Shown here: in pieces, positions 18,117 through 27,064 of the stretch
Numbering within the stretch: the first letter of the stretch is position 1
Layout of the letters: every line of letters starts with the position of its first letter
Assembly: GCF_008330945.1 (NCBI RefSeq)
Contig: NZ_CP043489.1
Span: forward strand, 4,413,501-4,477,500
DNA from: Labrys sp. KNU-23
GTDB taxonomy: Bacteria; Pseudomonadota; Alphaproteobacteria; Rhizobiales; Labraceae
Direction of reading: 5' to 3'
Length of the DNA stretch: 64,000 nt
Program-made: the position numbers and the translations under genes
The notes under the pieces: model-generated
Database searches by the model: none
What the model was told of the DNA's origin: nothing
Seen by the model: only the letters and a program-made list of their open reading frames with translations

Positions 18117-18770
18117 ATGACCGTGATCAAACTCTACGACTACGAACTCTCGGGCAATTGCTACAAGCTGCGCCTGCTGATGGGCATCCTCGGCATCCCC
18201 TATGAAACCGTGCCGGTCGATTTCTATCCCGGCCGCGAGCACAAGTCGGACTGGTTCCTCAGGATCAATCCGCTCGGTCAATTGCCGGTGATTGAGGATG
18301 ACGGGCTGGTGCTGCGCGACGCCCAGGCCATCCTGGTCTATCTCGCCGCCCAATATGATGCTGGGGGCAGTTGGTATCCGCGCGATAATCCGGCCTTGCT
18401 CGGCGAGATCAGCCAGTGGCTGGCCTTCGCCGACGGCATCACCGCCACGGCTTCGGCGGCGCGGCTGCATGATGGCCTGTTCTACGAGCTCGACGTCGAG
18501 GCGGCGCGGGCCGGCGCCCACCGCTTGTTCCGCATCCTCGACGAGCATTTGTGGTTCGGCGAGCAGGAAAAGCGCGACTGGCTGTGCAGAGCGCCCCAGC
18601 CGACCATCGCCGACATCGCCTGCTTTCCCTATGTGATGCTGTCGGAAGAGGGCGGCATTCCCCGCCAGGACTATCCGGCGATCCGCCGCTGGGCCGACAG
18701 GGTCAAGCGCATCAAGGGTTTTTCGGTGATGTCCGGCGTCTTTCCCGCTGGCCCGGCGAAAGCGGCGTGA
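18117..18770 (+). CDS. Glutathione S-transferase-like protein (NdmE-like)
   Basis: A 217-residue GST-fold protein with an N-terminal thioredoxin-like domain (residues 1-80, LYDYELSGNCYKLRLLM, a cis-Pro in LGQLPVIEDDG, and the LRDAQAILVYLA helix) and a C-terminal helical domain with PTIADIACFPYV. Its position directly after an NdmD-like reductase and two NdmC-like oxygenases repeats the NdmC-NdmD-NdmE set, in which the GST homologue NdmE is a structural partner in the demethylase complex and not a detoxification enzyme. A classical GST role in maleylacetoacetate-type or thioether chemistry cannot be excluded by sequence alone. Confidence 0.85.
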   Translation: MTVIKLYDYELSGNCYKLRLLMGILGIPYETVPVDFYPGREHKSDWFLRINPLGQLPVIEDDGLVLRDAQAILVYLAAQYDAGGSWYPRDNPALLGEISQWLAFADGITATASAARLHDGLFYELDVEAARAGAHRLFRILDEHLWFGEQEKRDWLCRAPQPTIADIACFPYVMLSEEGGIPRQDYPAIRRWADRVKRIKGFSVMSGVFPAGPAKAA

Positions 18771-18794
18771 CCGGCACGCCGCTTGCGGTTTGCG

Positions 18795-20585
18795 TCACCC
18801 CTCCACCAGCACCGAGGTCTCGGCGAAGCGGGTGACGTCGATCAGGCCCTTGTCGGAGATGCGCAGCTCCGGGATGACCACCAGCGCCAGCAGCGAGTGC
18901 TGCATATAGGCGTTATTGAGCGTGCAGCCGCAGGCGCGCATCGCCTCGACCAGCCGGCTCGCCTTGCCGGCCACGATCTCGGCCCGCTCGTCCGACATCA
19001 GCCCGGCCACGGGCAGTTCGACCAGGGCGAGTTCGCGGCCCTCGCTGATCATCACGATGCCGCCGCCGACTTCGCCCAAGCGGTTGGCGGCCAGCGCCAT
19101 GTCGCTTTTGTTGGTGCCGACCACGATCATGTGGTGGCTGTCATGCGCCACGGTGGAGGCCATGGCGCAATCCCTTGTGTAGCCGAAGCCGGACACGAAG
19201 GCGTTGACCACCTCGCCGGTGGCGCGATGGCGCTCGACCAGGGCGATCTGGCAGACATCATCGGCCCTGTTCATGCCGACGATGCCGTCCTTGACCGGCA
19301 GCGTCCTTTCGAGCGCTTTGGTGGGCGCCTGGTTCTCGACCACGCCGATCACCCGGGCCGTGACCTCGGAGGCGCCGGGTGCGGCGATGTCGAAGTCCCG
19401 GGCCTCCAGGCGCTTGCCGAGCCGCACCGTGTTGCAGGCGCTGTCCGGATAGGCGTAGCGCGGGATCTCCGCCGTCAGCGTTCCCCGCTCGGCCAGCAGC
19501 TCTCCGCGGGCGAACACCATCTCGACCGGCAGCGCCGCCAGGTCGGAACTGATGATCAGATCGGCGCGGCGGCCGGGGGCGATCGAACCGAGTTCGCGTT
19601 CGAGGCCGAAATGCTGGGCGGTGTTGAGCGTCGCCATCTGGATGGCGGTGACGGGCTTCAGGCCCTGGGCGATGGCGTGGCGTACCACCCGGTTCATATG
19701 GCCTTCATTGACCAGCGTGCCGGAATGGCTGTCGTCGGTGCACAGGATGAAGTTGCGCGGATCGAGGCCGCGCTCGGTGATGGCCTTGACCTGCGCGGCG
19801 ACGTCGTACCAGGCCGAGCCGAGGCGAAGCATGGCGCGCATGCCCTGGCGCACCCGGGCGATGGCGTCGTCCACGGTGGTGCCCTCGTGATCGTCGGCCG
19901 GGCCGCCAGACGCATAGGCATGGAAGGCGCGGCCGAGATCGGGGGAGGCATAATGGCCGCCCACGGTGAGGCGGGCCGCCTGGGTCGCGGCGATCTCCGC
20001 CAGCATCTTGGCATCGTTCGAGGCGACGCCAGGGAAATTCATCATCTCGCCGAGGCCGATGATGTTGGGCCAGGACAGGGCCTGCTTGACGTCATCGGCG
20101 CTGAGTTCGGCACCGGCGCGCTCCAGCCCGGGCGCGCTCGGCACGCAGCTCGGCACCTGCACCAGGATGTTGATCGGCAGGCTCTGGGCCTCGTCGTTCA
20201 TCAGCTTGACGCCGGGCAGGCCCAGCACATTGGCGATCTCATGCGGATCGATGAACATGGTGGTGGTGCCGTGCGGGATGACGGCGCGCGCGAACTCGGT
20301 CACCGTGACCAGGCCGCTCTCGACATGCATGTGCCCGTCGCACAGGCCTGGTACGAGATAGCGGCCGGCGGCGTCGACGACCCTGGTCTCAGGCCCGATG
20401 GCGTGGCCGGCATCCGGCCCGACATAGGCAAAGCGCCCGGCCGAGATGGCGACATCGGTTCCCGGCACGATCTCGCCGGAATAGACGTTCACCCAGCGCC
20501 CGTTGCGGATGACCAGATCGGCCGGCGTGCGGCCCATGGCGACGTCGACCAGCCGGGGCGCGATTTCAGACCAGGGCTTCAGCAT
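18795..20585 (-). CDS. ade: Adenine deaminase
   Basis: A 596-residue amidohydrolase converting adenine to hypoxanthine and ammonia. Family motifs are present: DGHMHVES near residue 85, IDPHEIANVLG near 115, GLGEMMNFPG near 165, a DDHEGTT segment, CTDDSHSG near 280, and the C-terminal-domain motif VAHDSHHMIVVGTN near 495. The start at 20585 is preferred over the longer frame to 20630 because an AAAGGA/AGCAGGA site precedes it. The gene faces the GST-like gene (convergent, 24 bp apart) and follows the NCS2 permease gene in the same direction, so adenine uptake and deamination are probably co-expressed. Confidence 0.93.
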   Translation of the reverse strand: MLKPWSEIAPRLVDVAMGRTPADLVIRNGRWVNVYSGEIVPGTDVAISAGRFAYVGPDAGHAIGPETRVVDAAGRYLVPGLCDGHMHVESGLVTVTEFARAVIPHGTTTMFIDPHEIANVLGLPGVKLMNDEAQSLPINILVQVPSCVPSAPGLERAGAELSADDVKQALSWPNIIGLGEMMNFPGVASNDAKMLAEIAATQAARLTVGGHYASPDLGRAFHAYASGGPADDHEGTTVDDAIARVRQGMRAMLRLGSAWYDVAAQVKAITERGLDPRNFILCTDDSHSGTLVNEGHMNRVVRHAIAQGLKPVTAIQMATLNTAQHFGLERELGSIAPGRRADLIISSDLAALPVEMVFARGELLAERGTLTAEIPRYAYPDSACNTVRLGKRLEARDFDIAAPGASEVTARVIGVVENQAPTKALERTLPVKDGIVGMNRADDVCQIALVERHRATGEVVNAFVSGFGYTRDCAMASTVAHDSHHMIVVGTNKSDMALAANRLGEVGGGIVMISEGRELALVELPVAGLMSDERAEIVAGKASRLVEAMRACGCTLNNAYMQHSLLALVVIPELRISDKGLIDVTRFAETSVLVEG

Positions 20586-20651
20586 GTCCTGCTGTCCTTT
20601 CAGTTCGAAGAAGAGACGGGCGGGCATCAAGGCACCCGCCCGCGCGGATCG

Positions 20652-22055
20652 TCAGGCCTGCACCTGCAAGACCAGCATGGCCGCGAGCACCGCCACGAAC
20701 CACATCACCGGCCTCACTTCGCCCGGCTTGCCGGCGAGAAGCTTGAGCAGGACATAGGCGATGACCGCGAGCGACAGGCCGAGCGTGATCGAGAAGGTGA
20801 GGGGGATCAGCACGATGGCGAGGAAGGCCGGGATGGCGTCCTCCATGCTCGACCATTGGATGCGGCCCATCGGCTCGGACATGAACAGCCCGGTGAGGAT
20901 CAGCACCGGCGCCGTGGCGATCGCCGGAACCAGCGACAGCAACGGCGACAGGAACAGGAAGGGCAGGAAGAGCAGGCCCGAGACCAGCGCAACCAGGCCC
21001 GTGCGCCCGCCCTGGGCGATGCCCGCTCCCGATTCCAGATAGACCGTGGCCGGGCTGGTGCCGAGCGGTGCCGAGATCAGCGCGGCGACCGCGTCGACAT
21101 GCATCGACTGCTTGACGTTGCGCGGCATGCCGTTCTCATCCTTGAGGTCGGCGGCTTCGGCAAGGCCGAGGAAGGTCGACAGCGCCTCGACGAAATTCGT
21201 GAACAGGAACACGAAGATGAAGGGCGCATAGGCAAATTGCAGGGCGCCGAGCAGATCGATCTTACCGACGAAGCTGAAATCGGGGGCGGCGGTGAGCCCG
21301 CTCCAATTGACCAGCGTGTGCAGGTCGGGCGTGCCGGCATTGAAGGCGGCACCATCGCCCCACCAGCGACCGATCGGGATGGCGAGAAGGGTGGTGGTGA
21401 TCATGCCGAGCATCATGGCGCCGGGCAGGCGACGCACCACCAGCGCGACCGTGACGATGAAGCCGGCGATGAAGGTGAGCGTCACCGGCGAGAAATGGGT
21501 GAGCCCGACGATGGTGTCGGCATTCGAGACGATGAACTTGGCGTTGACAAGGCCGATCAGGGCGATGAACAGGCCGATGCCGCAGGCGATGCCATAGCGC
21601 AAGTCGGCCGGTATCGCCTCGATCACGGCCGTGCGCAGGTCGAGGATCGCCATGATGGTGAAGAGCACGCCAGCCCACAACACGCAGCCGAGCGCGATCT
21701 CCAGCGGCACCTTGGCGCCGAGCACCATCGTATAGGTAAAGAGCGCGTTGATACCCATGCCGGGCGCCACCAGGATCGGGCTGCGGGCATAGAGGCCCAT
21801 GGCGCAGCTGCCGATGAAGCTGACCAGCACGGTGGCGGTGACGCCGGCCGAGAACGGAATGCCGGCCGGCAGCAGGATCGCGGGATTGACGACGATGACG
21901 TAGGAAGCCGCCAGGAAGGTCGTCAGCCCGGCCAGGATCTCGGTGCGAACCGTCGATCCGAAGTGCGATATCCGGAAATAGCGGTCGAGTGCGGCGGCGA
22001 GCCAGGATTGGCCCTGGCCTGCGCGTCTGGCCTCGATGTCGGTCTGATAGCCCAT
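20652..22055 (-). CDS. NCS2 family purine permease (AzgA-like)
   Basis: A 467-residue polytopic transporter of the AzgA branch of the NCS2 family, which takes up adenine, guanine or hypoxanthine with protons. Seen in the sequence are EILAGLTTFLAASYVIVVNP near residue 35, APGMGINALFTYT near residue 95, and the TSPATVYLESGAGIAQGGRTG motif near residue 320. The start at 22055 has a strong GGGAGGAG site, while the frame continues to 22145 without one. It lies between two adenine-deaminase-family genes on the same strand, which supports a purine base as substrate. Confidence 0.93.
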   Translation of the reverse strand: MGYQTDIEARRAGQGQSWLAAALDRYFRISHFGSTVRTEILAGLTTFLAASYVIVVNPAILLPAGIPFSAGVTATVLVSFIGSCAMGLYARSPILVAPGMGINALFTYTMVLGAKVPLEIALGCVLWAGVLFTIMAILDLRTAVIEAIPADLRYGIACGIGLFIALIGLVNAKFIVSNADTIVGLTHFSPVTLTFIAGFIVTVALVVRRLPGAMMLGMITTTLLAIPIGRWWGDGAAFNAGTPDLHTLVNWSGLTAAPDFSFVGKIDLLGALQFAYAPFIFVFLFTNFVEALSTFLGLAEAADLKDENGMPRNVKQSMHVDAVAALISAPLGTSPATVYLESGAGIAQGGRTGLVALVSGLLFLPFLFLSPLLSLVPAIATAPVLILTGLFMSEPMGRIQWSSMEDAIPAFLAIVLIPLTFSITLGLSLAVIAYVLLKLLAGKPGEVRPVMWFVAVLAAMLVLQVQA

Positions 22056-22122
22056 TTCTCCTCCCCAGGAATTATTGTCGTTCTTGCCGTCGTTACCAGA
22101 TGCCGTTTGCGATCGGCGTTTT

Positions 22123-22247
22123 GTCATCCCCGGCCGAGCCCTCACAAGCCTGCTTGTGAGCGCGAGGGGAAGGGGATCCAGGGGCCATCATTCGAGCCCT
22201 TCAGCTCCTGGATCCCCTTCCCCTCGCTTTGCTCTGCCGGGGATGAC
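22123..22247. repeat. Palindromic intergenic repeat (GTCATCCCCGGC type)
   Basis: The inverted arms include GTCATCCCCGGC (22123) with GCCGGGGATGAC (22236-22247) and a 21-base inner pair at 22162-22182 and 22207-22227. The outer and inner ends (GTCAT..., ...GATCCAGG) resemble the elements at 18000 and 44151. It lies in the gap between the second adenine-deaminase paralogue and the permease gene. Confidence 0.8.
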
Positions 22248-22300
22248 GATCTTATCAACCTGCTTGTTCTTGGAGCGGCCCTAAGCCGTGCGACAGCGCG

Positions 22301-24097
22301 CTATGCTGCGGCCTCGATGTCTTTGCCCGCCGCATCGGCCAGCGGCGAGATCACCTTCAAATTCACGCAATCGACCACGCCGAGATCGGTGATCGCGTAA
22401 TCGGGAATCGCCGTGATCTGCAGCACGAACATGTACATGAACGGCCAGGGCAGGTTGCAGCCAAGGCTCCGCACCGCGTCGTCGAGCCGCAATTCCTTCT
22501 CGGCCATCGCCTGAGGCTCGATATCCGCCACGATGCCGCCGATCGGCAGATGCAGGAATTCGAGCACCTTGCCGTCGCGCACCACCACCTGGCCGCCCTG
22601 GTTGGCGATCAGATGGTTGATGGCAACGGCCATGTCTTCTGGATTGGTGCCGATGCAGATGATGTTGTTGTCGTCGGGCGCGGTGGAGCTGGCCATGGCG
22701 CCGGCCTTCAGGCCGAAGCCCGAAGTGAAGGCAACGGGGCGGTTGCGCGTCTTGCCGTAGCGCTCGACCACGGTAATGTACTGCACGTCCTGGCCGATAT
22801 CGGCTTGCACGCGGCCGTCCCTCACCGGCAGCGCCACGTCGCGTCGGGTGCGCACGAAGATCTTCTCCGGGGTCACCGCGATCGCCAGGACGTCGGCACT
22901 GTCGCCGGCGCCGGTGACGGGCACCGCGATCTCCTCGGGCTTGATCGGCTCGAGCTTGATCGAGTGCAGCAGGGCCTCGCTGCGCGGGGGAGGCGCAAGA
23001 TCGACGGCCATCCTGCCGTCGCGCGCCGCCAGGGCGCCCTTGGCGATCACCGCCTCGATCTTGAAGTCGCGCAGGTCGTTGACCAGCAGGATGTCGGCGG
23101 CCCGGCCCGGCGAGATCGAGCCGACCTTGTCGTCGATCCTCAGGGCATCGGCGCCATTGATCGTTGCCATCTGGATCGCCGCCATCGGCGAGATGCCCAT
23201 GGCGATCGCCATGCGGACCATGTTGTCGAGATGGCCGCGGGCCAGGATGTCGCTGGCGACGACGTCGTCGGTGCAGAAGCTGATGCGGCGCAGCGCCTTC
23301 ACACCCATTTCGGTGACGATGCGCAGATTGTCGGACAGGAAGTGCGAGATCGAGGATTCGCGCACCACCACATGCATGCCGGCGCGCAGTTTCTCCAGCA
23401 TTTCCTCGGGCGTGTAGCTCTCATGGTCGGCGCGCACGCGGGCCTGCTGATAGGCGTCGAGCCGGGCGCCGCGCGTCATCGGGCAGCAGCCGAGCAAAGG
23501 CAGGCGGCTGGCCTCGGCGATCTCGATCGCTTTGAGCACGTCGGCATCCTCCTCCTGGATGAATTCGCGCACCGTCTCCCAGATGCCGACGCATTCGGGC
23601 CAGTGATGGGTGGCGAGGTGATCCTGCGGGCCGAAATAATGCCCGACGGTGGAACGAGGCATGGTGTAGGGCGTCTTGCAGGGTGCGCCCCAGAATACTT
23701 TCAGCGGCGTCTGCCGTGCCTCGTCGAGGAATTCACGGGCGGCGGCCGGGCCGCCCACCACGATGATCTGGTCGAGGCCGGTGACGATCGAGGTGGTGCC
23801 GAGCGGCACGACGGCCTTGGCGAAGCTGGTGATCGAGAGCTTGGAGCATTCGACATGCAGATGGCCGTCGATCATGCCCGGGCAGAGATATTTGCCGCTG
23901 GCATCGATGATCTCGGTCCCGGGGCCGATATGGTCGGCGATGTCGCCGACGGCAATGATGCGGTCGCCGAGAATGGCGATGTCGGCCTTGTAGATCTCCT
24001 CCGACACCACATTGACCAACCGGCCGCCGCGAACCGCCAAGCTCGCCTTGGCACCATGGCCCGACGCGGCGCGAATGAACTCCCGTATATCCGTCAC
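22301..24097 (-). CDS. Divergent adenine-deaminase-family amidohydrolase
   Basis: The 598-residue protein is a full-length homologue of adenine deaminase but differs at family motifs. It keeps DGHLHVECS near residue 75, a DHES segment and FCTDDVVASD near residue 275, so the main metal site is probably intact. It lacks DPHE (here GLDQI) and the C-terminal HDSHH motif (here PDDNN). The middle region around residues 145-165 has several His residues (VGHYFGPQDHLATHHW). It likely deaminates another purine or an N-substituted adenine. An N6-methyladenine deaminase is known in this family from Bacillus. It is the first gene of the permease/ade run and diverges from a LysR gene. Confidence 0.85.
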   Translation of the reverse strand: MTDIREFIRAASGHGAKASLAVRGGRLVNVVSEEIYKADIAILGDRIIAVGDIADHIGPGTEIIDASGKYLCPGMIDGHLHVECSKLSITSFAKAVVPLGTTSIVTGLDQIIVVGGPAAAREFLDEARQTPLKVFWGAPCKTPYTMPRSTVGHYFGPQDHLATHHWPECVGIWETVREFIQEEDADVLKAIEIAEASRLPLLGCCPMTRGARLDAYQQARVRADHESYTPEEMLEKLRAGMHVVVRESSISHFLSDNLRIVTEMGVKALRRISFCTDDVVASDILARGHLDNMVRMAIAMGISPMAAIQMATINGADALRIDDKVGSISPGRAADILLVNDLRDFKIEAVIAKGALAARDGRMAVDLAPPPRSEALLHSIKLEPIKPEEIAVPVTGAGDSADVLAIAVTPEKIFVRTRRDVALPVRDGRVQADIGQDVQYITVVERYGKTRNRPVAFTSGFGLKAGAMASSTAPDDNNIICIGTNPEDMAVAINHLIANQGGQVVVRDGKVLEFLHLPIGGIVADIEPQAMAEKELRLDDAVRSLGCNLPWPFMYMFVLQITAIPDYAITDLGVVDCVNLKVISPLADAAGKDIEAAA

Positions 24098-24213
24098 TGA
24101 AACCTCCCTGGATTGGAAGGGAGTATTCCGGCCGCCGATCGTTTACACAACTGGTCGAATTAGGCTATCCGATGAACTGATCGTCCAATTCTTTGAACGA
24201 AATTGAGGCTGGC

Positions 24214-25152
24214 ATGGACCTTTCCATCATCGATTGCTTCGTGAAGGTGGCGGATGCCCGCTCGATCTCAGCCGCTGCCCGGCTGCATCGCCTGCCCAAA
24301 TCGACGCTCAGCCATCGCATTCGCCAGCTCGAGGACGAGTTCGGGGTAGAGCTTTTCGTGCGCGAGGGCCATCACCTCCATGTCACCGATGCCGGTTCCG
24401 AATTGCTGCGCCATGCCCGCCGCATCCAGGCGAGCTGCGAGGATGCGGCGACGGCGATGGCCGAGATGCGCCACGAGGTCGCCGGCACGCTGCGGGTCGG
24501 TTCCACCGGAGAGTTCGGCACCACCATCACCTCCGAGCTGCTGTTCGCCTTCCGCCAGAACTATCCGCAGGTGGTGCTCGACGTCGTGTTCCTCACCTCG
24601 CGCCAGCCCTTCTCGGATGTCACCGAACTCGCCCTCGACGGCATCTTTCATTGGGGTGAGCCATCCGAAATCGACTATGTCAGCCGCCGCCTGGCGACGG
24701 CCTCCTATGGGCTCTATGCCAGCCCTGATTATCTCGACCGCCACGGCCTGCCTGAAGCGACCGACGATCTCGCCCGCCATCGCGGCCTGATCTTCCGCCA
24801 GCCCACCCGCCCGCAATCCTGGTACCTCGCGGATGCACAGGGCGCGGAGACCGACATCCTGCCGCCGGTGAGCTGCATGACCAACGACTACTGGACCCTC
24901 AAATATTTCGCGGTGGCCGGCGAGGGCATCGCCTATCTGCCCGGCTTCTTCGTCGAAACCGAATGCGAGCACGGCCTGCTCGCGCCCGTGCTGCCGCACT
25001 GGCGTTCGCCGGAGACGGCGATCAACCTGATCTACTCCCGGCGCCGCCACGTCTCGCGCCGCTTCCGAGCCTTCGCCGATTTCTGCGCCGATTTCTATCG
25101 CGACCGGGAAAAGGGACGGGTACCACGCTATTATGTCGAGCGCGTCGGGTGA
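24214..25152 (+). CDS. LysR family transcriptional regulator
   Basis: A 312-residue LysR protein with an N-terminal winged helix (FVKVADARSISAAARLHRLP, HRIRQLEDEFGVELFVR, residues 1-60) and a LysR substrate-binding domain (residues about 85-300, with GTLRVGSTGEFG). The start at 24214 has GAGG six bases upstream. It is transcribed away from the second adenine-deaminase paralogue across 116 bp, the usual arrangement for a LysR activator of the divergent operon. The effector is unknown and probably a purine intermediate. Confidence 0.92.
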   Translation: MDLSIIDCFVKVADARSISAAARLHRLPKSTLSHRIRQLEDEFGVELFVREGHHLHVTDAGSELLRHARRIQASCEDAATAMAEMRHEVAGTLRVGSTGEFGTTITSELLFAFRQNYPQVVLDVVFLTSRQPFSDVTELALDGIFHWGEPSEIDYVSRRLATASYGLYASPDYLDRHGLPEATDDLARHRGLIFRQPTRPQSWYLADAQGAETDILPPVSCMTNDYWTLKYFAVAGEGIAYLPGFFVETECEHGLLAPVLPHWRSPETAINLIYSRRRHVSRRFRAFADFCADFYRDREKGRVPRYYVERVG

Positions 25153-25269
25153 ACCTGCGGCGATCAACTCTTTGAAAAAAACAGGAAAATGCTGTAAGAG
25201 CCTGCGGCGCTCGGCGGCCCGATGCCCTCAGGATGGGTGCCGCCAGCGTAATAGAGCAACGAAAGCAGC

Positions 25270-26256
25270 ATGTTGGAACGAGACTTTTCCATCGCCCCGA
25301 TGATGGATTGGACGGATCGCCATTGTCGGTTCTTCCATCGCATCCTCTCGGCGAAGGCCCTGCTTTATACCGAGATGGTGACCACCGGTGCCGTGATTCA
25401 TGGCGACCGGCAGCGTCTGCTTGGCTTTTCGGGCGAGGAACATCCCATTGCCGTGCAGCTCGGAGGCTCCAATCCGAAGGATCTGGCCACCTCAGCCCGC
25501 ATCTGCGCCGATTTCGGCTATGACGAGATCAATCTCAATGTCGGCTGCCCCTCCGACCGCGTGCAGGAGGGGCGCTTCGGTGCCTGCCTGATGGCGGAAC
25601 CCGAATTGGTGGGTGAGTGCGTCGCCGCCATGAAGGCCGCGGTCGACCTGCCCGTCACCGTCAAATGCCGCATCGGCATCGACGAGCAGGATCCCGAGGC
25701 GGCGCTCGATCGCATCACCGCGACCGTCCGGGCTGCTGGTGTCGACGCGTTGATCGTGCATGCGCGCAAGGCCTGGCTGAAGGGGCTGAGCCCCAAGGAA
25801 AACCGCGACGTGCCGCCGCTCGACTATGGCCGGGTCTACCGGCTGAAGGAAGCCAATCGCGATCTCAACATCTCCATCAATGGTGGCATCAAGGCCGTCG
25901 AGGAATGGAGTGCGCACCGGGCTCGCCTCGATGGCGTGATGGTCGGGCGCGAGGCCTACCAGAACCCCGAAATCCTGCTGGCCGTCGATCCGACCTTGTT
26001 CGGCGTGGCCGCGCCCGTCGCCGACGGTTTCGAGGCCATCGAGGCGATGGCACCCTATATCGAGGCGCAGCTGGCTGAGGGCGTGCGGCTGAGCTCGATC
26101 ACCCGCCACATGATCGGCCTCTTCCCGGGCCGGCCTGGCGCGCGGCTCTACCGGCGCCATCTCGCCACCGAGGCGGTCAAGCCGGGTGCCGGGGTCGAGG
26201 TGCTGTTCGAGGCGGCTGCCCATGTCCGCCGTGCCATCGAGGCCAAGGCAGCCTGA
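25270..26256 (+). CDS. dusA: tRNA-dihydrouridine synthase A
   Basis: A 328-residue flavoprotein of the DusA branch, which reduces uridines in the tRNA D-loop with FMN and NADPH. The sequence shows SIAPMMDWTDRHCRFFHR at the start, LGGSNPKDLATSA, NLNVGCPSDRVQEGRFGACLM containing the catalytic Cys near residue 98, HARKAWLKGLSPKENRD (DusA-specific) and SINGGIKAVEEW. It is a housekeeping gene marking the right edge of the purine island. Confidence 0.96.
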   Translation: MLERDFSIAPMMDWTDRHCRFFHRILSAKALLYTEMVTTGAVIHGDRQRLLGFSGEEHPIAVQLGGSNPKDLATSARICADFGYDEINLNVGCPSDRVQEGRFGACLMAEPELVGECVAAMKAAVDLPVTVKCRIGIDEQDPEAALDRITATVRAAGVDALIVHARKAWLKGLSPKENRDVPPLDYGRVYRLKEANRDLNISINGGIKAVEEWSAHRARLDGVMVGREAYQNPEILLAVDPTLFGVAAPVADGFEAIEAMAPYIEAQLAEGVRLSSITRHMIGLFPGRPGARLYRRHLATEAVKPGAGVEVLFEAAAHVRRAIEAKAA

Positions 26257-26366
26257 TCGGGCCGCCGATCCGCTGCTCCCGTCAAAGTGAATCGCCTCGT
26301 CCCGCCGCGGCGCTATGCTGCGTCATCGGGGACGCTGTTGCGTCGCGGGGGCGCGGAGTTTGCATC

Positions 26367-26969
26367 ATGACGAAACCCTATCGGCTTGCCGGCTTGCTGG
26401 CGCTTGCCTTCATCCTCCCTGCCCAGGCGCAGGAGGCCCCGCGCAAGATCTTCCGCGGCACGATCGAGTCGCTGGACGGCAAGGGGCTCAGCCTCAAGAC
26501 CTCGGACGGTCAGAGCGTTGCGATCCATCTCACGCCTGACTGGAAGGCCCGGCTGGTGGCGCCCATCGGCGTCGAGGCCATCCATGCCGGCAGCTTCATC
26601 GGCACGGCGCAGATCCCCCAGGCGGACGGTTCGGGCAAATCGCTGGAGGTCCATGTCTTCCCGCCGGGCGTCAAGAGCGGCGAGGGGGAGCGGAACTGGG
26701 ATTCCCAGCCGGGCGCGCGCATGACCAATGGCACGGTAGGCGGCGAGGTCGTCTCGACCGCGGCGGGACGGGAGGTCACGCTCACCTTTCCCGGCGGCAG
26801 CCGCAAGATCGTGATCCCGCCCGAGGTTCCCGTCGTGCAGTTCAATGCGGCCGAGCGGACGATCATCAAGCCGGGGATCGCTGTGTTCGTGGTGGCCCAG
26901 CCTGACGGCAAGGACTGGCGGACCAACAGCGTGGCCACCGGGCAGAACGGCGCCGCACCGCCGATGTGA
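26367..26969 (+). CDS. Hypothetical exported protein
   Basis: A 200-residue protein with a clear Sec signal peptide (residues 1-21, cleavage after AQA) followed by about 180 residues rich in beta-strand-like segments (FRGTIESLDGKGLSLKTSDG, a repeat-like VGGEVVSTAAGREVTLTFPG). The pattern resembles small periplasmic OB-like proteins, but I do not recognise a named family. It stands alone between dusA and a convergent hydrolase gene, from which it is separated by a palindrome. Confidence 0.75.
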   Translation: MTKPYRLAGLLALAFILPAQAQEAPRKIFRGTIESLDGKGLSLKTSDGQSVAIHLTPDWKARLVAPIGVEAIHAGSFIGTAQIPQADGSGKSLEVHVFPPGVKSGEGERNWDSQPGARMTNGTVGGEVVSTAAGREVTLTFPGGSRKIVIPPEVPVVQFNAAERTIIKPGIAVFVVAQPDGKDWRTNSVATGQNGAAPPM

Positions 26970-26977
26970 GAAGAATC

Positions 26978-27052
26978 GGAGCGCGGACATCTTGTCCGCT
27001 GTTGGAACCGCCGTATGCAGGGCGAGAAGAGCGGACAAGATGTCCGCGCTCC
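26978..27052. repeat. REPIN-like nested palindrome, copy 1
   Basis: The arms at 26978-27000 and 27030-27052 are perfect 23-base inverted repeats. Each arm contains its own small palindrome GCGGA-CATCTTG-TCCGC. It lies between two convergent genes and could act as a bidirectional terminator. Related copies at 39355 and 46731 have the same core with different, compensated stems. Confidence 0.85.
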
Positions 27053-27064
27053 GGGGAGGAGCCG

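Noticed and set aside
18783-22400. Open frame of 1205 codons on the plus strand opposite the ade / permease genes
   Set aside because: Its sequence is low-complexity, rich in His, Gln, Gly and Arg, and exactly antisense to well-supported genes. Long antisense frames are common in GC-rich DNA.
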